A stretch of DNA of 64,000 nt from an uncultured Prevotellaceae bacterium (GTDB lineage: Bacteria > Bacteroidota > Bacteroidia > Bacteroidales > Muribaculaceae): the NCBI GenBank assembly GCA_937916085.1, contig CALGGO010000090.1, forward strand, positions 62,001-126,000, given 5' to 3'. The notes under the pieces were generated by a model. It ran no database searches, had not been told where the DNA came from, and saw nothing but the letters and a program-made list of their open reading frames with translations. Each line of letters starts with the position of its first letter. Position 1 is the first letter of the stretch. Shown piece after piece: positions 35,405 to 44,034 of the stretch. Position numbers and translations under genes: made by a program.

Positions 35405-36451
35405 GATTTTATAAATCAATTCTCGCAGCAAGGCATTGGCGTCTTGGCGCGATTTTATACCTTTGCTCTTAGTGTCGCACTCTCTAATCCAGGAGATTAT
35501 ATTGACGCAAGCCAGTGTGTTATAGTATCGTGAGGCTTCCTCAAACTTCTTGACTCTAAACGCCGATTTGGTGCCTACGGCAGCCATGAGTCCTGCTTGT
35601 GAACGGTCGGTGGCAGCTCTATAAAGGAGCAGTTTGGAAAAATAGCCGAAGAGCATACTCACCGTGACCACTGTGGGGTTAGCCTTTGGGTTCTTTTCAT
35701 AGTAGTTGATTATTTCAAAGGCTTTCTTGGCATTGCGCCGCGAGAGAGCCTCCTCGAGCTCGAAGTTGTTGTAGTCCTTGCTGATGCCTATGTTCTTTTC
35801 TATCAGTTCGGGAGTAATGCGCTTGTCGTCTTTTACTAGGATTTTGAGTTTGTCGATTTCGGTGTAGAGTCGCGAGATGTCGTTTCCAACATTTGATGAC
35901 AGCATCGACAGCGCTTTCTCGTCGATGGAGCAGCCCTGCGACTTGATGTAATCCATTGCTGCTAGCTCCATAGGTCTGCCCTCACGCAACTTGTCGCTGC
36001 GGAACACCACTCCCGACTCGTTCTTCTTCACCGCATCGACAAATTCTTTGCCCTTGATTGCTTCACCCTTGTTGCACACCACAAGAATGGTGCTTGTGAG
36101 AGGTTGCGCAGCATAGTGCTTGAGTTGGTTTAGCTCGTTGGCATTGCCTTTATTGTTGAGTTTCCCCACCACCTGCGCCTCTCTGATAACTACCACCTGA
36201 TGCTGTGCCATAGCGGGATATTGCTTGCACATGCTTATCACGTTGCGAATGTCGGTGACATCGGCACCATAGATTATATTGAGGTTGAAGTCACGCTCAT
36301 CGGGCGACAGAGCGTTCTCGACAATAGCTTCCTCGAGGCGGTCTATGAAATAGCCCTCCTCGCCATGCAAGACATATATTGGTCGAAACTTCTTGGCGTT
36401 GATTTCTTTCAACAAGCCCGAAAACGTAACATCTTCTTTTTTTGCTGCCAT
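35393..36451 (-). CDS. holA: DNA polymerase III delta subunit
   Basis: 352 residues. HolA is the clamp-loader subunit that opens the beta clamp. N-terminal FRPIYVLHGEEGYFIDRLEE and the degenerate AAA+ domain through residue ~210, then the helical collar domain to the C terminus, including TVSMLFGYFSKLLLYRAA, agree with the family. The protein ends ILTS, encoded by the repeat word CTTACAAGCTGA, so an interspersed repeat supplies its last residues and stop. Confidence 0.9.
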   Translation of the reverse strand: MAAKKEDVTFSGLLKEINAKKFRPIYVLHGEEGYFIDRLEEAIVENALSPDERDFNLNIIYGADVTDIRNVISMCKQYPAMAQHQVVVIREAQVVGKLNNKGNANELNQLKHYAAQPLTSTILVVCNKGEAIKGKEFVDAVKKNESGVVFRSDKLREGRPMELAAMDYIKSQGCSIDEKALSMLSSNVGNDISRLYTEIDKLKILVKDDKRITPELIEKNIGISKDYNNFELEEALSRRNAKKAFEIINYYEKNPKANPTVVTVSMLFGYFSKLLLYRAATDRSQAGLMAAVGTKSAFRVKKFEEASRYYNTLACVNIISWIRECDTKSKGIKSRQDANALLRELIYKILTS

Positions 36452-36539
36452 GATTACTTTTTTTCAAAGACAAGAATGCGTAATTCAGAAATTTTTTGTA
36501 AATTTACAACATATTTCGCAGACTAACAAACAAAAAATC

Positions 36540-36989
36540 ATGCAGAGGTTAAATCTCCCTGAATATCAGTTTAATATAAAAAACAAGGATAATACTTTTG
36601 TCATCCTCGACACATTGCGCAAGCGATGGGTTACCCTCACCCCCGAGGAATGGGTGCGACAGAACTTCGTGCGCTTCTTGATTGAGGACAGGGAATTTCC
36701 CGCTGCATTGATGAACAATGAGATTTCGCTCACTCAAAACGGTATCAAGCGCCGCTGCGACACACTCGTCGCCGACCGTCAAGGAGCGCCACTGGTGATT
36801 GTAGAGTATAAAGCTCCAACAGTCGAGATTACCCAAAAGACCTTTGACCAGATAGTGCGTTACAACATGGTGCTGAAGGCAAGATACTTGATAGTGTCGA
36901 ACGGCATGACCCACTACTGCTGCAAAATTGACTATGACAACAACAGCTATTGCTTTCTTGAAGAAATCCCTTGTTATGGAGGGTTATAG
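36540..36989 (+). CDS. Stand-alone HSDR_N (type I restriction N-terminal) domain protein
   Basis: 149 residues from the ATG at 36540 (MQRLNLPEYQFN); the open extension upstream is unlikely. The family is the type I restriction R-subunit N-terminal domain: PD-(D/E)xK residues appear as Asp74 and Glu89-Tyr-Lys91 (RRCDTLVADR ... IVEYKAPT). No helicase domain, HsdM or HsdS is nearby, so this is not an R-M system. Such single-domain proteins are widespread in Bacteroidetes. A nuclease role is plausible but unproven. It is divergent from holA. Confidence 0.8.
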   Translation: MQRLNLPEYQFNIKNKDNTFVILDTLRKRWVTLTPEEWVRQNFVRFLIEDREFPAALMNNEISLTQNGIKRRCDTLVADRQGAPLVIVEYKAPTVEITQKTFDQIVRYNMVLKARYLIVSNGMTHYCCKIDYDNNSYCFLEEIPCYGGL

Positions 36990-36995
36990 GTTTTT

Positions 36996-37050
36996 TGTCG
37001 ATTGGTCGATTGGTCGATTGCTCGATTGCTCGATTGCTCGATTATTCGAT
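36996..37050 (+). repeat. CGATTGGT/CGATTGCT 8-bp tandem array
   Basis: About six to seven degenerate units (TCGATTGG, TCGATTGC, TCGATTAT) between the HSDR_N gene and uvrD. Confidence 0.7.
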
Positions 37051-37069
37051 TTTTAATTCTAGATAAATT

Positions 37070-39421
37070 TTGGAAGACTATTTAAATAAACTCAATGACC
37101 AGCAGCGCGAGGCGGTGCTTTATTGCGACGGACCGCAGCTGGTGATAGCGGGTGCTGGCTCGGGGAAGACCCGTGTACTCACCTACAAGATTGTTCACCT
37201 GCTCAAACTCGGTTATTTCCCATCGCACATCATGGCATTGACCTTCACCAACAAAGCCGCCGGCGAGATGCGCGAGCGCGTCAAAGCACTGGTGGGAGAT
37301 GAGGTTTCGTCACACCTGTGGATGGGAACGTTCCACTCCATCTTCGCCAAACTCCTTCGCATCAATGCCGACCGCATCGGGTTTGACCATGATTACACGA
37401 TTTATGACACAAGTGACTCACGTTCGCTCATAAAGCTAATTATCAAGGACATGCAGCTTGACGACAAGGTATATAAGCCTGCCACTATCCAGTCGCGCAT
37501 CTCGATGATGAAGAATGCGCTCATCACGCCGTCATATTATGAGCTCGACCGTCAGCTGCTTGATGAAGACGCAAGACTCAAGCGACCGCTCACCGCCGAG
37601 ATTTACAAGACTTATTGCCACCGCTGCAAGATTGCCGGAGCGATGGACTTTGATGACCTGCTGGTCTATACCAATATATTGCTGCGTGACAATCCTGAAA
37701 TCCTCAAGAAATATCAGGCACGGTTTGAATACATCTTGGTTGATGAGTACCAAGATACTAACTTTGCCCAGCATCTTATCATCACCCAACTCGCCAAGTC
37801 GCACAACCATGTGTGCGTAGTGGGCGACGACGCGCAGAGCATATATTCGTTTAGAGGGGCGAACATCTCCAATATCCTTGACTTGAAAAAGTCGTTCCCG
37901 AAACTTCAGACATTCAAACTCGAGCGCAACTACCGCTCAACACAGAACATAATTGGAGCTGCAAACTCACTAATTGCCAAAAACAAACGTCAAATTAAGA
38001 AGAACATCTACAGCGAAAACCCTGTGGGAACGAAAGTTAATGTGGTAGAATGTTATAACGACTATGAAGAAGCCTACGTTGTGGCAAGCACCATTCTGTC
38101 GTTAAAGGCGCGCGAGGGGTGCAGCTATGAGGACTTTGCAGTGCTCTACCGCACCAACGCCCAGTCGCGTGTGCTGGAGGAAGCACTGGGCAGCGGAGGC
38201 CTTAAGAACAAGCATGGCGACAAGCGACGCCCTATCCCCTATCGCATCTATGGCGGCCTCTCGTTCTATCAGCGCAAGGAAATCAAAGACGCTTTAGCCT
38301 ATTTCCGCCTCACTATCAACCCCAACGATGATGAGGCTTTGCGGCGAGTCATCAATTATCCCGCACGTGGTATCGGTGCCACAACAATGGCAAAAGTGCA
38401 GCACTGCGGCATAGATAACGGCGTGAGTATGTGGCAAGTGTTGAACAATCCACAGCATCACAAGCTTGACGTGAACGGAGGCACATCAAGGAAGCTGCAA
38501 ACCTTTGTGGAACTTATCAACGGCTTTGCAGCGCAAGACCAGACTGGTGTCAATGCCTACGAACTGGGGCGCACTATCATTGAGCGCAGCGGCATAATGG
38601 CTGAGTTGATGAAAGACAAGTCGATAGAGAATATCAGTAAGCAGGAGAACCTCAACGAGCTGTTATCGGCAATTCATGATTTTGTTGAGGAGCAAGAAGA
38701 GCAAGGCTCTGTCGAGACAAGAATGACCGACTTCCTAGCCCAGGCATCACTCGCCACCGACCAAGACACCGACAAGAGCACTGGTGAGTGCGTGACGCTG
38801 ATGACGGTGCATGCCGCTAAGGGTCTGGAATACAAGAATGTGATAATAGTGGGAGTGGAAGAAGACCTGTTCCCCTCGGCTATGAGCAAAGACTCGCTTG
38901 CTGCTATCGAGGAAGAACGACGGCTGCTTTATGTCGCCATAACGCGTGCCGAGAAAAACTGCGTGATAACCTACGCCAAGTCACGTTTCCGCAATGGCAG
39001 CACCCAGAATTGCCTTGTCAGCCGTTTTCTTCGTGACATTGACCCGCAATTCCTGGCGATGGGCGCCACAAGCGGTAATAAGCCCAAGAGAGAGGAACGT
39101 TATGACTATAGGACCGAGCGACGCCGAGGGTTTGAGAGCCTGAGAAGCGAATACAAGGAACCGCCAGCACAGAGGCCTCAACCCTCATTTCGACCTGTAT
39201 CACAAAGCACTCCCCCACCAGCCAATGCGGTGGGCGGCGACTTCACTTTACATTCTCTGAGCGAGATTAGCGAGGGCTGCCTAATTCTGCACAACAAGTT
39301 TGGACAAGGCACAATCGCTAAAATTGACACTAGCGGCAGTGACCCGAAAATCATCGTGGAGTTTGATGTGATGGGACAACGCACCTTGCTGCTGAAATTT
39401 GCTAAATTCAAGATATTGTAG
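37070..39421 (+). CDS. UvrD/PcrA-family ATP-dependent DNA helicase
   Basis: 783 residues of SF1A helicase. Walker A AGAGSGKT is at 27-34, followed by TFTNKAAGEMRERV, Walker B VDEYQDTN, QSIYSFRGA, MTVHAAKGLEY and VAITRAE. These enzymes work in excision repair and replication restart. The start is forced: an in-frame TAA at 37064-37066 leaves only ATT (37067) or TTG (37070), so TTG is chosen. The C-terminal ~45 residues (HNKFGQGTIAKIDTSG) are the Tudor-like PcrA domain. PcrA is the nearest subtype. Confidence 0.9.
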   Translation: MEDYLNKLNDQQREAVLYCDGPQLVIAGAGSGKTRVLTYKIVHLLKLGYFPSHIMALTFTNKAAGEMRERVKALVGDEVSSHLWMGTFHSIFAKLLRINADRIGFDHDYTIYDTSDSRSLIKLIIKDMQLDDKVYKPATIQSRISMMKNALITPSYYELDRQLLDEDARLKRPLTAEIYKTYCHRCKIAGAMDFDDLLVYTNILLRDNPEILKKYQARFEYILVDEYQDTNFAQHLIITQLAKSHNHVCVVGDDAQSIYSFRGANISNILDLKKSFPKLQTFKLERNYRSTQNIIGAANSLIAKNKRQIKKNIYSENPVGTKVNVVECYNDYEEAYVVASTILSLKAREGCSYEDFAVLYRTNAQSRVLEEALGSGGLKNKHGDKRRPIPYRIYGGLSFYQRKEIKDALAYFRLTINPNDDEALRRVINYPARGIGATTMAKVQHCGIDNGVSMWQVLNNPQHHKLDVNGGTSRKLQTFVELINGFAAQDQTGVNAYELGRTIIERSGIMAELMKDKSIENISKQENLNELLSAIHDFVEEQEEQGSVETRMTDFLAQASLATDQDTDKSTGECVTLMTVHAAKGLEYKNVIIVGVEEDLFPSAMSKDSLAAIEEERRLLYVAITRAEKNCVITYAKSRFRNGSTQNCLVSRFLRDIDPQFLAMGATSGNKPKREERYDYRTERRRGFESLRSEYKEPPAQRPQPSFRPVSQSTPPPANAVGGDFTLHSLSEISEGCLILHNKFGQGTIAKIDTSGSDPKIIVEFDVMGQRTLLLKFAKFKIL

Positions 39422-39466
39422 CTAACCACTAAACTTAAACTTTTGTGCGTAGCACAAACTAAAAAA

Positions 39467-40603
39467 ATGAATACACCTTATTATATAGTATATGAGGAGA
39501 AGTTGAGACGCAATCTCGACCTTATCGCCCGTGTGAGCCGTGAAAGTGGCGCAAAAATCATCATGGCGTTCAAAGCCAACGCCTTGTGGCGCACGTTTCA
39601 CATTTTCAGGGAATATGGCATCGCATCTACTGCCAGTTCAGTAAACGAGATGCTGCTTGCCAACGACGAGTTGCACTGCAAGGCGCACACCTATTGCCCT
39701 GCCTATACCGAGCAGACCATAAAGCAGTATATCGCCGGAAGCAGCCATATTACTTTCAATTCAGTTGACCAATTTTTGAGGTTCAAACCATTTATCGATG
39801 AACATAACGCTGCTGAACCTAGCGACCGCATCAGTTGCGGCCTGCGCATCAACCCCATGTGCTCGGTGATTGAGACCGACATCTACAATCCCTGCTGCCC
39901 TGGGTCACGGTTTGGCATCCTAAGCGAGAACCTTAATGCGGTGCCCGAAGGCATCGAGGGCTTCCATTTTCATGCACTATGCGAGTCAACCTCTTACGAC
40001 CTCGCCAAAGTGCTCGACGCTATGGAGGAACAGTTTGGCAAATGGCTGCCACAACTCAAGTGGATAAACATGGGCGGCGGCCACCTGATGACTCGCAAGG
40101 ATTATGACGTGGAGCATCTCATTCATCTGCTTCAAGATTTCAGGCTGCGGCATCCAAATTTGGAAGTGATATTAGAGCCTGGCAGCGCATTCTGCTGGCA
40201 GACTGGCGACCTAGAGGCTACAGTAGTTGATGTTGTGGAGAACAGTGGCATCAAGACGGCGATTGTAAATGTGTCCTTTGCCTGTCACATGCCCGACTGC
40301 CTTGAGATGCCTTATAAACCCGTTATCACGCAAGCGTTGCGCGAGGTTGACGTGAATTGTCCCACCTATCGCATCGGTGGTAACTCATGCCTGAGCGGCG
40401 ACTATGTGGGAGACTGGAGCTTTAAACATGAACTGAAGGCAGGCGACCACCTCACCTTTGAGGACATGAACCATTACACGACAGTAAAGACCAATATGTT
40501 CAACGGCATCTCACATCCCGCCATCGTGCTACAGCACCTTGACGGAACAATTGAAGTGCTAAGGGAATTCACTTACGAAGACTATAAGTCGAGGATGAGC
40601 TGA
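39467..40603 (+). CDS. nspC: Carboxynorspermidine decarboxylase
   Basis: 378 residues from the ATG at 39467. It decarboxylates carboxyspermidine/carboxynorspermidine, the last step of the alternative spermidine pathway. Fold-type III PLP enzyme: the PLP lysine is in IIMAFKANAL, then FHFHALCES, the glycine loop MGGGHLMT and EPGSAFCWQ; the C-terminal active-site GGNSCLSGD supplies the catalytic Cys. No carboxynorspermidine synthase gene is in this window. Its stop (TGA) falls in a GAGCTGACTAGC repeat word. Confidence 0.9.
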   Translation: MNTPYYIVYEEKLRRNLDLIARVSRESGAKIIMAFKANALWRTFHIFREYGIASTASSVNEMLLANDELHCKAHTYCPAYTEQTIKQYIAGSSHITFNSVDQFLRFKPFIDEHNAAEPSDRISCGLRINPMCSVIETDIYNPCCPGSRFGILSENLNAVPEGIEGFHFHALCESTSYDLAKVLDAMEEQFGKWLPQLKWINMGGGHLMTRKDYDVEHLIHLLQDFRLRHPNLEVILEPGSAFCWQTGDLEATVVDVVENSGIKTAIVNVSFACHMPDCLEMPYKPVITQALREVDVNCPTYRIGGNSCLSGDYVGDWSFKHELKAGDHLTFEDMNHYTTVKTNMFNGISHPAIVLQHLDGTIEVLREFTYEDYKSRMS

Positions 40604-40617
40604 CTAGCTTCACCGAA

Positions 40618-40632
40618 CGCCGCGGTGCGGCG
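40618..40632. terminator. Small GC hairpin after nspC
   Basis: CGCCGC-GGT-GCGGCG, 6-bp perfect stem with 3-nt loop, 15 bp after the nspC stop; no T tract, so weak. Confidence 0.35.
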
Positions 40633-40663
40633 CACTACACAACACCACAAACGCAAATTACTG

Positions 40664-40757
40664 AGAATCAACAATTAGTGGTCCTCTATTAGTGAAAATC
40701 AACAATTAGTGTAAATTAGTGTAAATTAGTGGTTATAACTCACTATGAATTAGTGGT
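40664..40757. repeat. AATTAGTG tandem words reaching into the ABC-F stop
   Basis: CAACAATTAGTGG, TATTAGTGAAAATC, AATTAGTGTAAATTAGTG then TAAATTAGTGG and GAATTAGTGG. The final word overlaps the ABC-F stop (40743-40745), encoding its last residues TTNS. Confidence 0.6.
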
Positions 40758-42671
40758 TTCTTCAAGTTCCTCACAAGCTTGCTCCCACTGAGCCATTATA
40801 TCCTCCAGTTGATGATTGAGTTGCTCGTGACGGGAATAAATTTCAGGGTCGGTAGCGTTGCCTTGCGACAGTTGCGCCTCTATCTCAGCTATCGCCGCTT
40901 CGGTGTCGGCAATCTGCTGCTCAAGGTTTTTCACACGCTTCTCGGCACGTCGCACCTCGCGCTCGTGCTCTTTCTGCTCTTGATAACTGAGTTTTGATGT
41001 CGTCATCACCTTCTCCTGCTGTGGAGCGGCATTTTTTTCCTTTATCTCAAGTTGTTGAAGCGACTGAATCTTCTTCTTCTCAAGGAATTCATAGATGCCG
41101 CACAGGTGCTCACGCACGCGATGGTTGCCAAACTCATAAACCTTACTTACCAAGCCGTCAAGGAAGTCGCGGTCATGCGACACTACAATCACCGTGCCGT
41201 CGAAGTCGGCGATAGCACTCTTTAGGATGTCCTTGGTGCACATATCGAGGTGGTTGGTAGGCTCATCGAGAATAAGCAGGTTCACTGGCTGAAGCAGCAG
41301 TTTGAGCATCGCCAGTCGCGCCTTCTCGCCACCTGACAACACTTTCACCTTCTTCTCGCTCGCCTCGCCGCCAAACATGAAAGCTCCCAGCAGGTCGTTG
41401 ATGCGTGAGCGTATATCGCCCACAGCCTCATAGTCTATAGTGTCGAATACAGTTATCTCCTCATTAAGCAGTTGCGCCTGATTTTGAGCAAAGTAAGCAA
41501 TCTTCACGTTGTGACCAATTTTGAGAGAACCATCGAAAGGTATCTCGTTCATGATGCATTTGACAAGGGTTGACTTGCCGGCACCGTTCTTGCCCACAAA
41601 CGCAACTTTCTCACCACGTTTTATTGTGAAAGTCACATCTTTAAACACGTTAAGGTTGCCATAGCTCTTCGCCACATCGTCGGCTATGACGGGATAATCT
41701 CCCGAACGAGGTGCGGGCGGGAACTTGAGTCGCAGATGCGAGTTATCCACCTCGTCAATCTCGATGCGTTCCACCTTTGCCAGCTGCTTGATGCGGCTCT
41801 GTACTTGCACAGCTTTTGTTGCCTTGTAGCGGAATTTCTCTATGAACTCCTCGGTGTCCTGAATCATCTTCTGTTGGTTGTCGTAGGCACGGCGCTGCTG
41901 CTCAAGGCGTTCCTTGCGCAGTTCCACAAAGTGAGAGTAATTGACTTGATAATCATAGATTTTTCCAAGCGAAATCTCAATGGTGCGGGTGGTAACATTG
42001 TCGATGAACGCGCGGTCGTGGCTCACGAGTAGCAAAGCGCCGCGACGGGTCTTGAGGAAGTCCTCCAGCCACTGGATTGACTCGATGTCGAGGTGGTTGG
42101 TGGGCTCATCAAGCAACAGCACGTCGGGGCGTTGTAACAGCAGTTTGGCAATCTCCACACGCATGCGCCACCCTCCGCTGAACTCACTGGTGGGACGGTC
42201 AAAGTCGCTGCGCTCAAAACCGAGACCCATCAGCGTCTTCTCCAACTCCGCCTCATAGTTCTCGCTCTGCATCATGGCGCGCAAATCGGTCTTCTGTGAC
42301 AACCGCTCCAGCAGCGATTGATAGCTGTCGCTCTCATAGTCGATGCGCTCGGCAATCTCTTGATTGATGGCGTCAATCTCCCGGTCAAGCTCTTTCACAT
42401 GGTCGAAGGCCTTGGCTGCCTCCTCTCGAAGGGTACAGTTATCCACGAGGCGCATCTGCTGCGGCAGGTAGCCGATGGTCACATCGTTCGGTTTAGACAC
42501 GCTGCCGCCAGTGGGCATTTGCAAACCCGCGATAATCTTTAGCATCGTAGATTTGCCAGCACCATTCTTGCCAACAAGAGCGATACGGTCGTTCTTGTTG
42601 ATCACATAATTTATATTGTCAAAAAGGGGCCGAGCACTGAACTCAACCTTGAGATTTTGTATTGAAATCAT
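40743..42671 (-). CDS. ABC-F family ATPase
   Basis: 642 residues, two ABC domains and no membrane segments. Walker A GKNGAGKST occurs at 34-42 and again near 358; each half has LDEPTNHLD, and signature sequences are SGGWRMRVE and LSGGEKARLA. The inter-domain linker (~230-310) contains the ABC-F ribosome-contacting helices; the C-terminal 100 residues are a coiled coil. ABC-F proteins act on the ribosome, some giving antibiotic protection and others easing stalls; this one most resembles the Uup/YdiF-like housekeeping type, so a resistance function is not supported. Divergent from dus. Confidence 0.9.
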   Translation of the reverse strand: MISIQNLKVEFSARPLFDNINYVINKNDRIALVGKNGAGKSTMLKIIAGLQMPTGGSVSKPNDVTIGYLPQQMRLVDNCTLREEAAKAFDHVKELDREIDAINQEIAERIDYESDSYQSLLERLSQKTDLRAMMQSENYEAELEKTLMGLGFERSDFDRPTSEFSGGWRMRVEIAKLLLQRPDVLLLDEPTNHLDIESIQWLEDFLKTRRGALLLVSHDRAFIDNVTTRTIEISLGKIYDYQVNYSHFVELRKERLEQQRRAYDNQQKMIQDTEEFIEKFRYKATKAVQVQSRIKQLAKVERIEIDEVDNSHLRLKFPPAPRSGDYPVIADDVAKSYGNLNVFKDVTFTIKRGEKVAFVGKNGAGKSTLVKCIMNEIPFDGSLKIGHNVKIAYFAQNQAQLLNEEITVFDTIDYEAVGDIRSRINDLLGAFMFGGEASEKKVKVLSGGEKARLAMLKLLLQPVNLLILDEPTNHLDMCTKDILKSAIADFDGTVIVVSHDRDFLDGLVSKVYEFGNHRVREHLCGIYEFLEKKKIQSLQQLEIKEKNAAPQQEKVMTTSKLSYQEQKEHEREVRRAEKRVKNLEQQIADTEAAIAEIEAQLSQGNATDPEIYSRHEQLNHQLEDIMAQWEQACEELEETTNS

Positions 42672-42680
42672 TATTTAGTA

Positions 42681-42717
42681 AACAAGCTGACGAGTTGACA
42701 AGCTAACAAGCAAACTA
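42681..42717. repeat. GCTRACAAG-family left arm
   Basis: AACAAGCTGACGAGTTGAC then AAGCTAACAAGCAAACT, just upstream of the ABC-F start. Its partner is at 42890-42920. Confidence 0.55.
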
Positions 42718-42839
42718 AAATCGCCACAAAATTACATAAAAAATATCAAACGACTAAATTAGATAAGAAACGATTTTAAATGAATATTGAAGTTTCAATC
42801 CAAATTGAACTTTTTTGAGGTATTTCCACAAATAATTGC

Positions 42840-42847
42840 TACCTTTG
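42840..42847 (+). promoter_or_regulatory. -7 box upstream of dus
   Basis: TACCTTTG; a TTTG at 42814-42817 is 22 bp away, slightly long for a -33 element. Confidence 0.45.
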
Positions 42848-42889
42848 CAAAAAAAGTGAAAACAATATATCAAATGCGGCGACAACAGC

Positions 42890-42920
42890 CATTGCCTTGT
42901 CTGCTTGTTCGCTTGTCTGC
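42890..42920. repeat. GCTRACAAG-family right arm before dus
   Basis: CATTGCCTTGTCTGCTTG then TTCGCTTGTCTGC, ending 9 bp before the dus ATG. Confidence 0.5.
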
Positions 42921-42929
42921 TATAAAGTT

Positions 42930-43853
42930 ATGATTGAAAACATTAAGATATTTGCTGCACCGGTGCAGGGGATTACCGACTGCCACTGGCGCAATGCGCA
43001 CCATGAGATTTTTGGCGGTCCAGATGGGTATTTCGGACCGTTTATGCGTGTGGAACATAAGGAGATACGCAAGCGCGACCTCTTTGATGCTAACCCTGAA
43101 AATAATTCGGTACCAGTTTTCACACCTCAGATTCTTGCCTGCCAACCTAAAGACTCACTGCGCATGGTAGAGGCTCTGAAAGAGATGGGTCACAGCGCTA
43201 TCGACATTAACCTGGGCTGCCCATTCCCGCCCATCGCCCTGCATCACAAGGGCTCGGGACTGCTGCAATACCCCGACGAGGTGGAGAAGCTCTTCAAAGC
43301 ATTAAGCAAAGTTGAGGACGTGAGCTACAGCGTGAAGATGCGCCTTGGTTGGGACGAGCCTACGCATTGGCGAGACATTATTCCGCTGTTGGATATAATT
43401 GAGCCGACTCACGTCACCGTGCATCCACGCACTGGACGGCAGCAATACAAAGGCGTACTCGACCTTGACCAGTTCAACGCCATTGTTGCCGCAAGCCACT
43501 ACCCTGTCATCTATAACGGCGAGCTGAAAAACCTTGACGACATCTCGCGCATGAGCAAGATACTGCCTGGCATTGCCGGCATGATGATAGGTCGCGGACT
43601 CATCGAAGACCCTGCCATGCTCTGCCCCGAGAAAGCGACTGCCAACAACTACTGCGAGCTCCATAACCGCTTGCGCGATGCCTATACCTCACAGCTTAAC
43701 GGCGGTGAGCACCAGTTGCTCCTTAAGATGAAGTCGCTATGGGAAACGTTCCTCCCAAACGCTCCCCACAAGTCGCTAAAAGCCATCAAGAAAGCCACCT
43801 CAATGGCAAAATACAACGTGGCTGTGAGTGAGTTGTTCTATAGTATGGAATAG
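42930..43853 (+). CDS. dus: tRNA-dihydrouridine synthase
   Basis: 307 residues from the ATG at 42930; the upstream extension falls in a repeat. It reduces uridine to dihydrouridine in tRNA D loops using FMN. The start FAAPVQGITDCHWR, catalytic Cys97 in INLGCPFPP, and phosphate-loop HPRTGRQQYKG at 165-175 are conserved. The family member (DusA/B/C) is not resolved; length and opening are nearest the DusB/DusC group. Its stop is immediately followed by an 8-bp minisatellite. Confidence 0.88.
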   Translation: MIENIKIFAAPVQGITDCHWRNAHHEIFGGPDGYFGPFMRVEHKEIRKRDLFDANPENNSVPVFTPQILACQPKDSLRMVEALKEMGHSAIDINLGCPFPPIALHHKGSGLLQYPDEVEKLFKALSKVEDVSYSVKMRLGWDEPTHWRDIIPLLDIIEPTHVTVHPRTGRQQYKGVLDLDQFNAIVAASHYPVIYNGELKNLDDISRMSKILPGIAGMMIGRGLIEDPAMLCPEKATANNYCELHNRLRDAYTSQLNGGEHQLLLKMKSLWETFLPNAPHKSLKAIKKATSMAKYNVAVSELFYSME

Positions 43854-43986
43854 AAGACAAGAAAACAAGAAGACAAGAAAACAAGAAAACAAGAAGACAA
43901 GAAAACAAGAAGACAAGAAAACAAGAAAACAAGAAAACAAGAGGACAAGAAGTCAAGAGGACAAGAGGACAAGAAGACAAGAGGGT
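43854..43986 (+). repeat. 8-bp minisatellite (AAGAARAC)n, about 16 units
   Basis: Units AAGAAAAC and AAGAAGAC alternate, with variants AAGAGGAC and AAGAAGTC near the end. The array begins one base after the dus stop, at the codon after TAG. Purine-rich on the + strand. Confidence 0.9.
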
Positions 43987-44012
43987 GTAGCATCTAGTTG
44001 TGTTACACCCTC
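43981..44012. terminator. Hairpin between dus and the CoA-transferase gene
   Basis: GAGGGTGTAGCA / TGTTACACCCTC, 12-bp arms with one mismatch and an 8-nt loop, overlapping the last minisatellite unit. Likely shared terminator for the convergent genes. Confidence 0.65.
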
Positions 44013-44034
44013 TCATGTTTATTGAATTTACGCG

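Noticed and set aside
36540..36989. Type I restriction-modification system
   Set aside because: Only a lone N-terminal-type domain; no HsdM, HsdS or helicase subunit.
36996..37050. Possible CRISPR array in the CGATTG repeat
   Set aside because: Units are 8 bp with no spacers and no cas genes nearby; it is a simple tandem repeat.
40743..42671. Antibiotic-resistance ABC-F gene
   Set aside because: Domain layout fits housekeeping Uup/YdiF-like ABC-F; resistance cannot be inferred from family membership.
43786..44016. Phe/Leu/Cys-rich minus-strand frame across the minisatellite
   Set aside because: It translates the tandem repeat (VFLFSCLL repeats) and has no conserved features.
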